This document shows, one piece after another, positions 1 to 6,808 of a stretch of 64,000 nucleotides of DNA. The DNA is from Nocardioides pocheonensis (GTDB taxonomy: Bacteria > Actinomycetota > Actinomycetes > Propionibacteriales > Nocardioidaceae), in assembly GCF_003725535.1 (NCBI RefSeq), contig NZ_RJSF01000044.1:148419-212418 (forward strand), read 5' to 3'. Under the pieces are notes generated by a model, which made no database searches, had not been told where the DNA came from, and saw only the letters and a program-made list of their open reading frames with translations. The stretch's first letter is position 1. Each line of letters begins with the position of its first letter. The position numbers were made by a program, and so were the translations under genes.

Positions 1-7
1 GGCGCGC

Positions 8-1321
8 TCACCGCAGCAACCTCGGCAGCTTCCGCCCGCACCACAGCTCTCCGTCGCGCTGGTGGAGCGGGAGCCGGACGTCGACCACCCAGTCCTCTCC
101 CTCGGGCCCCGCCACCAGGGTCGCGCCGAGCTGCTCGGCCCGGGCGCGCATGCCGGCCAGGCCGGAGCCGCCGGCGTCGATGGGCACGTCGGCGTGCCCG
201 GCGCGGCTGGGGAGCAGGTTGCGCACGCTGAGCCGGGCCCGTCGCGGGCTGACGCTGAACCGCACGCGCGCCGTCGCCTGCGGCGCGTGCTTGGCCACGT
301 TCGCCAGCGACTCCTGGGCGATCCGGTAGAGGCCCAGACCGGTGCCGTGCGCGAGCATGCCCGGGTCGCCGTCCTCGGCGTACTCGACCGGCATGCCGGC
401 CAGCTGCATCTGTGCGACCAGTCCGCAGATGTCGGCCGCGCCGGGCAGCGCCTGGGTCGCCGACGGCCCGTCGGTGAGGGTGCTCACGGTCTGCCGGATG
501 TCGGCCATGGCCTGACGGCCGACCTTCTCGGCGTCGGCGAGGGCCGCGTCGACCTCGGCCACGTCGAAGCCCGCCCCCTCGTGCTCGTCGGCGTCGCGCA
601 GCGCGTGCCGCGCGCCCGTGATGTGCAGCAGGGTCACGCTCAACGAGTGGGCGACCAGGTCGTGGATCTCCCGGGCGATCCGCTCGCGCTCGGCGAGGGT
701 GGCCCGCTCGCGCTCCCCGGCGCGGGCGGCGCGCTCGGCCGTGAGGGCGCGCATCTGGGCACGCAGCATGCCGCCGATCACGAAGCCGAGCAGCACGTCG
801 ACCATGTGCACGGGGCCGCCACTGAGCTTGCCGGCCTCGGCGGCCACGGTGATCGCCGCCAGGGACAGGAGCCCGGCGACCAGCCCGAGGCGGACGCCCT
901 CGCGGGCCACCGTCTCGGCGGTGAGCAGGGCGAGCAGTGCGGGCGCGGTGTCCACGGTGAGCGTCGACGTGGAGGCGCCGGCGACCGGGTCGGACAGCAG
1001 CCAGGCCGTCGCCGCGACGACGCTCGCCGCCTCGAGCCACCACGGCACGAGGCGCCCGATCACCAGCTGGAAGACGCTCGGCCACAGCACCAGCACGCCG
1101 GTCAGGACCAGCAGGTCAACGGGCCAGACGGCGTCGCGCAGGACGAGGGCGATCACCACGCAGGTGAGCTGGCCGAGGGTCGAGATCAGCGGCACCCACC
1201 ACGGGTAGGCCAGGCCGTGGGCCGCGATGTTCGCCTCGATCCGTGCGCGCAGCAGCGCCGGAGCCCCCCGCAGCGCTCCGGCCCAGCGGTCGGTCCGGCC
1301 GTCGGTCGGCGCGGCGTACAT
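8..1321 (-). CDS. Membrane sensor histidine kinase (HisKA_3 type)
   Basis: Two-component sensor kinase of the class that pairs with NarL/LuxR-type response regulators; the partner would be expected just past the left edge. Roughly residues 40-190 hold several hydrophobic segments. The phospho-acceptor motif REIHDLVAHS puts the histidine near residue 220, followed by an N box (RIAQESLANVAKHA) and a G box (GSGLAGMRAR). About 437 aa, normal for the class. The ATG at 1321 is preferred to an in-frame start 36 bases upstream because a TACGCT -10 element lies 7 bases before it, the leaderless pattern common in this window. The signal sensed cannot be inferred. Confidence 0.88.
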   Translation of the reverse strand: MYAAPTDGRTDRWAGALRGAPALLRARIEANIAAHGLAYPWWVPLISTLGQLTCVVIALVLRDAVWPVDLLVLTGVLVLWPSVFQLVIGRLVPWWLEAASVVAATAWLLSDPVAGASTSTLTVDTAPALLALLTAETVAREGVRLGLVAGLLSLAAITVAAEAGKLSGGPVHMVDVLLGFVIGGMLRAQMRALTAERAARAGERERATLAERERIAREIHDLVAHSLSVTLLHITGARHALRDADEHEGAGFDVAEVDAALADAEKVGRQAMADIRQTVSTLTDGPSATQALPGAADICGLVAQMQLAGMPVEYAEDGDPGMLAHGTGLGLYRIAQESLANVAKHAPQATARVRFSVSPRRARLSVRNLLPSRAGHADVPIDAGGSGLAGMRARAEQLGATLVAGPEGEDWVVDVRLPLHQRDGELWCGRKLPRLLR

Positions 1322-1328
1322 GCCCACC

Positions 1329-1334
1329 AGCGTA
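1329..1334 (-). promoter_or_regulatory. -10 element of a leaderless promoter (sensor kinase)
   Basis: TACGCT on the minus strand, 7 bases before the kinase ATG. The transcript would start at or next to the start codon. It decides the start at 1321. Confidence 0.5.
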
Positions 1335-1496
1335 GGGAGCGGCAGCCGGCTCGGCATCCCCCCGCGGTCGCGCGCGGACTCCTACCAGGGTCGGAGACCG
1401 AAGGGTCCCGCGGCGCGATGTCGCGACCCGTCCGGATCCGTAGGTTCGAGAGCACGAACGACGCCCACGACCTGGGCGAGGACGAGAGGCCCGACG

Positions 1497-1826
1497 ATGA
1501 CCTGGACCGAGACCCACCGGCGCTGGCAGGCACTGCAGGAGATCGAGACCCGGGCGAACGCCGCCCTGGCCGCCGGCACTCCGCTCGACGAATTCCCCTG
1601 GACGGCCGAGTACGCCGCGATCTTCGGCGACCGCGACGCGCTCGCCTCCGCGCTGAGCCACCGCTGGCGTCAGGCCCGGCGCGCGCAGCTCGACACCCAC
1701 CTTCCCGAGGCGGTCCTCGACCAGCAGTGGCGCCGGTTGCAGGCCCGGCACGCCGGCGTGCTGCGCCTGCTCGCCCTCCACGAGCAGGGTGGCGCGGGCT
1801 GTCCGGAGGACCGCGTGCCCGCCTGA
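1497..1826 (+). CDS. Small conserved hypothetical protein (109 aa)
   Basis: Soluble, mostly helical, charged 109-residue protein rich in Arg, Ala, Leu and Trp (starts MTWTETHRRWQALQEIE). No signal peptide, membrane segment or catalytic motif is visible. The ATG at 1497 follows a purine-rich GAGAGG ribosome site and the codon third positions are almost all G or C, so it looks genuinely coded. It is divergent from the sensor kinase. Function unknown; I know of similar uncharacterised small proteins in actinobacteria but cannot name a family. Confidence 0.6.
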   Translation: MTWTETHRRWQALQEIETRANAALAAGTPLDEFPWTAEYAAIFGDRDALASALSHRWRQARRAQLDTHLPEAVLDQQWRRLQARHAGVLRLLALHEQGGAGCPEDRVPA

Positions 1827-1923
1827 ACCTCCGCCACGCAGGGACCTTCGGCCCCGTTTGGTGACCGGCGGCGCGGGGTATGGGGCAGGAGACCGGAAGT
1901 GCACCCGACCGGAAGTCCCTCCC

Positions 1924-2736
1924 ATGCAGCACGTCACGGCAGCCCTTGCCGCACCTCAGGTGCTGCGGCATGCCCGGCGTGCCCTGCTCCTGGTGGGCGC
2001 CGCATTCGCGTGGTGGCTGCTCTTCTCCGGCGGCTCCGCGGACGCGGCGAGCGCCTCCTCCGGCGACTCGCTGCCCAGGCCGGTCGTCCACGCCCAGCCC
2101 AAGCCGCTCGGGCAGACGACCCAGACGGTGATGACTCGAACGACCACCACCGCGACCACCACGCTCCGTAGCGCGCCACGCAGGTTGACCGACTCGGTCA
2201 CGCGGGCGACGAGCACTGCTCCGGAGCCGGTGCGGTCGACGATCCGCACCGTGACGACGGCCCTCGAGCCGAGCCTGACGAAGACCACGACCGCGGTCGC
2301 CGACACCCTCGACCACACCGTCCGGACCGTGCAGACCGCCGTCCAGCCGACGCTCGGCGTCGTCACCCCGCAGGCCGCTCCGACGGCCACCGCGGTGGCC
2401 GAAACGCCTGTGCAGCAAGGGATTCGGGCCCTGCAGCACGTCCACTCCGCCGCGTCCGCCGACCACCAGCAGGCGGCGTCGTACGCCGTCGCCGACACCG
2501 CGTCGGCCGACCATTCAGCCGGCCCGTCCCGGGCGCCCGGCAGCGACCGTCCGGGAGTCCCGGCCGGCCCGAGCGCTCCGGTCCTTCCCGGCACCGGCAG
2601 CGCGCCCGCCGGCTCGCTGGCCGCCCTGGGCGGGCTCCTGCTCCTCCCCACGACCGCACTGCGGCGCCGTCGTGTCCTCGACCGCGCCGCGCTCCGCCCC
2701 GACCCGGTCTACCCGCCCGGCTGCTCTCCGGATTGA
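1924..2736 (+). CDS. Secreted Thr/Ala-rich protein with LPxTG-like anchor
   Basis: About 270 aa. The N-terminus (roughly residues 18-40: RRALLLVGAAFAWWLL, then small residues and ADAA) is a signal peptide. The middle is low-complexity, Thr-rich (MTRTTTTATTTL) with repeated T-V-x-T-A-V segments. The C-terminus has LPGTG, a hydrophobic stretch (LAALGGLLLLPTTAL) and RRRR, the layout of a sortase substrate. The ATG at 1924 was chosen because only it begins a signal peptide; the frame opens earlier. It precedes a second sortase-type surface protein, so both may coat the cell. No sortase gene is in the window. Confidence 0.65.
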   Translation: MQHVTAALAAPQVLRHARRALLLVGAAFAWWLLFSGGSADAASASSGDSLPRPVVHAQPKPLGQTTQTVMTRTTTTATTTLRSAPRRLTDSVTRATSTAPEPVRSTIRTVTTALEPSLTKTTTAVADTLDHTVRTVQTAVQPTLGVVTPQAAPTATAVAETPVQQGIRALQHVHSAASADHQQAASYAVADTASADHSAGPSRAPGSDRPGVPAGPSAPVLPGTGSAPAGSLAALGGLLLLPTTALRRRRVLDRAALRPDPVYPPGCSPD

Positions 2737-2739
2737 GGT

Positions 2740-2768
2740 CCGCCCGCTCGCACCGACGGTGCGGGCGG
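2740..2768 (+). terminator. Hairpin after the first LPxTG-like protein
   Basis: Outer arms CCGCCC/GGGCGG and inner arms GCACC/GGTGC around a GAC loop, 3 bases after the stop codon. Strong GC stem with no clear T tract, as is usual in actinobacteria. Confidence 0.5.
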
Positions 2769-2823
2769 CACGACCCCGCGCCACCGGCGCGGGCGCTCGA
2801 ATCCTCAATCACCAGGAGAACTC

Positions 2824-4338
2824 ATGAATGCATGGCTACGCCGCGCGTTGTGCGCGGTCGGAATCACCGGGGGCATCGTGCTCCTCGGCATCGGGCTCTC
2901 GGAGGCGGCTTCCGCCGACGGCAGTGGCCCCACCACCACCGGACAGAACGGCATCCTGTCCGGCAACCAGACCGGGGCCGACGTCCAGGCCCCGATCAAC
3001 CTGTCCGGCAACCAGATCACCGTGATCGGGCAGCGCAACCACACCACGTCCACCAGCGCGTCCTCGAGCACGTCGGGCGGCGGCTCCGGCAGCTCGTCCG
3101 GCAGTCCGACGACCTCGGGCCAGGGCGGCATCGGGTCCGGCAACCAGACCGGCCTCTCGGTGCACGCACCGGTGAACGCGACCGGCAACCAGGTGACCGT
3201 CGTCGGGCAGGACAACACCACCCACGCGACGGGAGCGAGCACGACCCACAGCACACCGCCGGGTCACCCGACGACCTCGGGGCAGTCGGGCATCGGCTCG
3301 GGCAACCAGACCGGGGTCGGCGTCCAGGCGCCGGTCAACGTCTCCGGCAACCAGGTGACCGTGATCGGGCAGCACAACACCACCCAGTCCGTCGCCGGTA
3401 CGTCGAGCGGCAGTGGGACGGCGGGCACGGGCTCATCGGCCGGCTCGCCGACGACCACCGGGTTCGGCGGGATCCTGTCGGGCAACCAGACCGCGGTCGG
3501 CGTCCAGGCGCCGATCAACGTCTCCGGCAACCAGGTGACCGTGATCGGTCAGGACAACACGCTGAGCTCGCTCGGCGGCTCGACCACGGCTCCCACCTCG
3601 GGAGCCGGTAGCGCGGGTGCACCGACCACCTCCGGGCAGTCCGGCATCGGCTCGGGCAACCAGACCGCCCTCGGCGTCCAGGCCCCGATCAACGCCTCCG
3701 GCAACCAGGTGACCGTGATCGGCCAGGACAACACGCTCACGTCGATCGGCGGCTCCACCACGGGCGGCCGCGGTAGCTCGACGGGGGCTCCGACCACCTC
3801 CGGGCAGAACGCCATCCTGTCGGGCAACCAGACCGGCATCGGTGTCGCGGCGCCGATCGCCGCGACCGGCAACCAGGTCACGGTCATCGGGCAGGACAAC
3901 ACCCTCACCTCGACCGGTGGATCGAGCACCGGTGGTGGCGGCAGCACCGGTGGGACCACGACCGGGGCCGGCGGCATCGGCTCGGGCAACCAGACCCCGA
4001 TCGACGTGCAGGTGCCGGTCGACACCTCCGGCAACCAGGTCACCGTGGTCGGGCAGGGCAACACCGACACCTCGACCAGCGGATCGAGCAGCGGCGGCAC
4101 CTCCGGCGGTACGCCGGGCACGGGTGTCGTCTCGCCGCCCACCGGTGGCGTCGTGAGCGGGCCGGCCGGTGGCCCGGCGACCAACGTGTCGCAGGGCGTC
4201 TCCGGCCCGGGAGCGACGGTGCTGCCGAGCACGGGTCTCTCGGGGGCCCTCCTCTGGCTGGCGCTGCTCGGCCTGCTCCTGCTCGGGCTCGGCACGGTGC
4301 TGACCCAGAGGAGGCCCGCGCTGGTCCGCGTGTCCTGA
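2824..4338 (+). CDS. Chaplin-like repeat surface protein with LPSTG anchor
   Basis: Secreted, probably wall-anchored protein of 504 aa. A signal peptide (about 1-32, ending EAASADG) is followed by seven repeats of about 33 residues at about 42-74, 101-133, 155-187, 215-247, 273-305, 329-361 and 383-415. Each has the pattern G-I-x-SGNQT...APxxxxGNQVTVIGQ-x-N. This resembles the chaplin core (GN...VPVN..GN.V.VVG..N) but lacks the chaplin cysteines. Repeats are joined by Ser/Thr/Gly linkers. LPSTG, a 20-residue hydrophobic segment and QRR end the protein, as in long, sortase-anchored chaplins. Amyloid or hydrophobic-coat formation is an inference. Preceded by an AGGAGAA ribosome site. Confidence 0.8.
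   Translation: MNAWLRRALCAVGITGGIVLLGIGLSEAASADGSGPTTTGQNGILSGNQTGADVQAPINLSGNQITVIGQRNHTTSTSASSSTSGGGSGSSSGSPTTSGQGGIGSGNQTGLSVHAPVNATGNQVTVVGQDNTTHATGASTTHSTPPGHPTTSGQSGIGSGNQTGVGVQAPVNVSGNQVTVIGQHNTTQSVAGTSSGSGTAGTGSSAGSPTTTGFGGILSGNQTAVGVQAPINVSGNQVTVIGQDNTLSSLGGSTTAPTSGAGSAGAPTTSGQSGIGSGNQTALGVQAPINASGNQVTVIGQDNTLTSIGGSTTGGRGSSTGAPTTSGQNAILSGNQTGIGVAAPIAATGNQVTVIGQDNTLTSTGGSSTGGGGSTGGTTTGAGGIGSGNQTPIDVQVPVDTSGNQVTVVGQGNTDTSTSGSSSGGTSGGTPGTGVVSPPTGGVVSGPAGGPATNVSQGVSGPGATVLPSTGLSGALLWLALLGLLLLGLGTVLTQRRPALVRVS
2947..4068 (+). repeat. Seven in-gene repeats of the chaplin-like domain
   Basis: Units of about 99 bases coding for the SGNQT...GNQVTVIGQ module recur with 54-87-base Ser/Thr/Gly linkers inside the surface protein gene. 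Within a unit the DNA is highly similar (for example CCGGCAACCAGGTGACCGT recurs), so the array may be prone to recombination and copy-number change. Confidence 0.8.
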
Positions 4339-4381
4339 CCTCCGGATCGCGGCCGCCGCTCGGGGCGGCCGCGCCCGGAGG
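4339..4381 (+). terminator. Strong hairpin terminator after the chaplin-like gene
   Basis: Nested stems directly after the stop codon: CCTCCGG pairs with CCGGAGG (4339-4345 with 4375-4381) and GCGGCCGCC pairs with GGCGGCCGC inside. It separates the surface protein from the nickel permease promoter. Confidence 0.65.
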
Positions 4382-4410
4382 TCTCCGGGCACACCCACCG
4401 AGGACGCTTG

Positions 4411-4427
4411 TTGCGAATGGTTTGCAA
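4411..4427 (+). promoter_or_regulatory. Nur-box-like operator before the nickel/cobalt permease
   Basis: TTGCGA-ATGGT-TTGCAA matches the published Nur (nickel-responsive Fur family) consensus tTGCaa-N5-ttGCAA at all but one position, and G4410/C4428 extend the symmetry. It lies 31 bases before the permease start, where bound regulator would block the promoter. Regulation by nickel-bound Nur is inferred from this match and from the gene's function. Confidence 0.6.
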
Positions 4428-4445
4428 CTAGCGCCGCGGCCCAAC

Positions 4446-4451
4446 TAGGGT
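4446..4451 (+). promoter_or_regulatory. -10 element of a leaderless promoter (nickel permease)
   Basis: TAGGGT, 7 bases before the GTG start at 4459 and just downstream of the Nur-like box. The transcript is probably leaderless. Confidence 0.5.
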
Positions 4452-4458
4452 CGATCGC

Positions 4459-5556
4459 GTGACCCAGCAGCGTGAGCAGTCGGCCGCCCCCGGCCGCACC
4501 CGGGTCACGCGCGAGCAACGCGTCGCCCTCTGGCGCTGCCTCGCTTTCGTCGCCCTGCTCCACGCCGTGGGCTGGGGCCTCCTGCTCGGCGTGGTCGCCC
4601 CCGGTGGCTACGAGGTCGGGGGCCGCGTGCTCGGCGTCGGGCTGGGCCTCACGGCGTACACCCTCGGCATGCGGCACGCCTTCGACGCCGACCACATCGC
4701 CGCGATCGACAACACCACGCGCAAGCTGATGAGCGACGGGCAGCGGCCGATGAGCGTCGGCTTCTGGTTCAGCCTCGGCCACAGCTCGGTGGTGTTCGTG
4801 ATGGTCCTCGGCATCGCGCTCGGCGTGCGGGCGCTCGCCAGCGGCGTGCAGGACCAGCACTCCACGCTCCACCAGTTCGCGGACGTCTGGGGCCCCTCGA
4901 TCAGCGGCGTCTTCCTGGTCGCGATCGGGCTGGTCAACCTGGCCGCGCTGGTCGGCATCCTCCGGGTCTTCCGGCACATGCGCCGCGGCCACTTCGACGA
5001 GGCCGAGCTCGAGCGCCGGCTCGACAGCCGCGGCTTCCTCAACCGGGTCCTCGGCACGGTCACCAAGGCCGTGCGCAAGCCGTGGCACATGTACCCCACC
5101 GGCTTCCTCTTCGGCCTCGGCTTCGACACGGTCACCGAGATCGGCCTGCTGGTGATCGCCGGCGGGGCGGTCGCCGCCGAGCTGCCGTGGTGGGCGGTGA
5201 CCACGCTGCCGGTGCTGTTCGCGGCCGGGATGTCCCTGCTGGACACCCTCGACGGGGCGTTCATGAACATCGCCTACGGCTGGGCGTTCTCGCGGCCGGT
5301 GCGCAAGGTGTACTACAACATCACGGTCACCGCACTCTCGGTCGCGGTGGCGCTGATCATCGGCCTGGCCACGCTCGGCGGCCTGATCAGCGAGCGGCTC
5401 GGCCTGCACTCCGGGCCGATCGCCTGGCTGGCGGGGCTCGACATGGAGCACCTCGGCTACGGGATCGTCGCGCTGTTCGTGGCGGCCTGGGCGGTCTCCG
5501 TCGCGATCTGGAAGTACGCCCGGATCGAGGAGCGCTGGTCGGCGGACCTGCGGTGA
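4459..5556 (+). CDS. NiCoT-family nickel/cobalt permease
   Basis: Integral membrane uptake permease of the HoxN/NixA (NiCoT) family, 365 aa with about eight hydrophobic segments. The family signature HAFDADHIAAIDNTTRK (about residues 73-89) and a second one, GFWFSLGHSSVVF (about 101-113), hold the metal-selective histidines and aspartates; LGFDTVTEI follows near residue 220. It would supply Ni2+ to enzymes such as urease, hydrogenase or Ni-superoxide dismutase, none of which is in the window. GTG start, no leader. A Nur-like operator upstream predicts repression when nickel is plentiful, which favours nickel over cobalt as substrate. Confidence 0.9.
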   Translation: MTQQREQSAAPGRTRVTREQRVALWRCLAFVALLHAVGWGLLLGVVAPGGYEVGGRVLGVGLGLTAYTLGMRHAFDADHIAAIDNTTRKLMSDGQRPMSVGFWFSLGHSSVVFVMVLGIALGVRALASGVQDQHSTLHQFADVWGPSISGVFLVAIGLVNLAALVGILRVFRHMRRGHFDEAELERRLDSRGFLNRVLGTVTKAVRKPWHMYPTGFLFGLGFDTVTEIGLLVIAGGAVAAELPWWAVTTLPVLFAAGMSLLDTLDGAFMNIAYGWAFSRPVRKVYYNITVTALSVAVALIIGLATLGGLISERLGLHSGPIAWLAGLDMEHLGYGIVALFVAAWAVSVAIWKYARIEERWSADLR

Positions 5557-5604
5557 CTTCCGGGCAGTTTCCTCGTTCAATTCTGCGTGGGCGAATTGTT
5601 CAGA

Positions 5605-5610
5605 TATCGT
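5605..5610 (+). promoter_or_regulatory. -10 element of a leaderless promoter (EEP protein)
   Basis: TATCGT 6 bases before the GTG at 5617. It favours that start over the GTG at 5587. Confidence 0.4.
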
Positions 5611-5616
5611 AACGCG

Positions 5617-6777
5617 GTGGTTGGGAAGCTGGCACTGATCGGCGGCGTCGCTGCGGCGTGGCTGCTGACGTTCGTGCTCATGGGAGGCGACGTCGTGCCC
5701 GCCCTGACCGGCCACCACACCGAGGCCGCCGGCAAGCCGGGCTCGTCCGCCCCGGCCGCGAAGGTGCCCGCCGCCCGGTTCTCCTCCGGATCCTCCTCGG
5801 CGTCCCCGTCGGCGACGCCGACGACCGGTACGTCGCCCAGTTCTGCCACCGGCCCCACCGACGGTCCCGGCCAGGCCGCTGCGGCCGCCGAGCAGCTCGC
5901 CGAGGCCACCCCGGTCGCCGGCCAGGTGCTGGTCGACCGGCCGAACCCTCGCCGCGCCGCGCCCCCGGTGCTCACGTTCCGGATGGCGACCTTCAACGCA
6001 CTCGGCAGCTCGCACACCCACAAGGGCGGGCGCCGCAAGCAGAAGGCCCCGGGGTCGGCCCGGACCGCCCGCGCCGGGCAGTACGTCATGGACAACAACA
6101 TCGACCTGATCGGCTTCCAGGAGATGCAGGGCGACCAGCGCGGCGCGTTCATGAACGCGACCGGCGGCCGCTACGCGCTCTACCCCGGCAACGAGCTGCG
6201 CAGCGGCGACGGCGAGAACTCCATCGCCTACCGGCTCGACACCTGGGAGCTGGTCAAGGCCGACACGATCTCGATCCCCTACTTCGGCGGCAACCCGCGC
6301 AACATGCCGATCCTGCTGCTGCGCAACAAGCAGACCGGGATCACGGCGTACTTCACCAACTTCCACAACCCCGCCGACACCGCCGAGTTCGGCAAGCAGG
6401 GCCGCTGGCGGGCAGCCGCGACCGACCTCGAGGTCGGGCTGTTCAGCCAGCTGAAGAACGACGGCTACCCGATCTTCGTGACCGGCGACATGAACGACCG
6501 GGGCCCGTGGTTCTGCTCGGTCGCCCCGGCCGGTGACCTCGTCGCCGCGGCCGCGACCGCGTTCGGCGGCTCCGGCTGCTCGATCCCCGGCTTCCGGATC
6601 GACTGGATCGCCGGCTCCCAGGGCGTGCAGTTCAGCAACTACCACGAGGACCGCAGCGGCCTCGTGGCCTGGATGACCGACCACCCCGTGGTGATCACCG
6701 ACGCCACCATCGACGCGGCGAGCTTCCCGAAGTCGGTCTCCGACCCCACCGCCCCGGCGACGGCCGCGGCGAACTAG
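5617..6777 (+). CDS. Secreted/anchored endonuclease-exonuclease-phosphatase fold protein
   Basis: About 386 aa. An N-terminal hydrophobic segment (about residues 5-22) is followed by a Ser/Pro/Ala-rich linker to about residue 115, so the catalytic domain lies outside the membrane. The EEP-superfamily elements are visible: MATFNALGS (Asn), IGFQEMQ (metal-binding Glu), VTGDMND (Asp/Asn) and TDHPVV (catalytic Asp-His). These support a metal-dependent phosphodiesterase or phosphatase; the substrate (DNA, lipid or other) is unknown. Start set at 5617 from the TATCGT element; 5587 is the in-frame alternative, adding ten residues. It ends 31 bases from the convergent penicillin-binding protein gene. 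Confidence 0.75.
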   Translation: MVGKLALIGGVAAAWLLTFVLMGGDVVPALTGHHTEAAGKPGSSAPAAKVPAARFSSGSSSASPSATPTTGTSPSSATGPTDGPGQAAAAAEQLAEATPVAGQVLVDRPNPRRAAPPVLTFRMATFNALGSSHTHKGGRRKQKAPGSARTARAGQYVMDNNIDLIGFQEMQGDQRGAFMNATGGRYALYPGNELRSGDGENSIAYRLDTWELVKADTISIPYFGGNPRNMPILLLRNKQTGITAYFTNFHNPADTAEFGKQGRWRAAATDLEVGLFSQLKNDGYPIFVTGDMNDRGPWFCSVAPAGDLVAAAATAFGGSGCSIPGFRIDWIAGSQGVQFSNYHEDRSGLVAWMTDHPVVITDATIDAASFPKSVSDPTAPATAAAN

Positions 6778-6787
6778 CCCCGGGGCG

Positions 6788-6804
6788 GACCCGGACGCCG
6801 GGTC
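6788..6804. terminator. Shared hairpin between convergent genes
   Basis: GACCCGG-ACG-CCGGGTC perfect 7-base stem in the 31-base gap between the EEP protein and the penicillin-binding protein. It can serve both directions. Confidence 0.5.
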
Positions 6805-6808
6805 GGGG

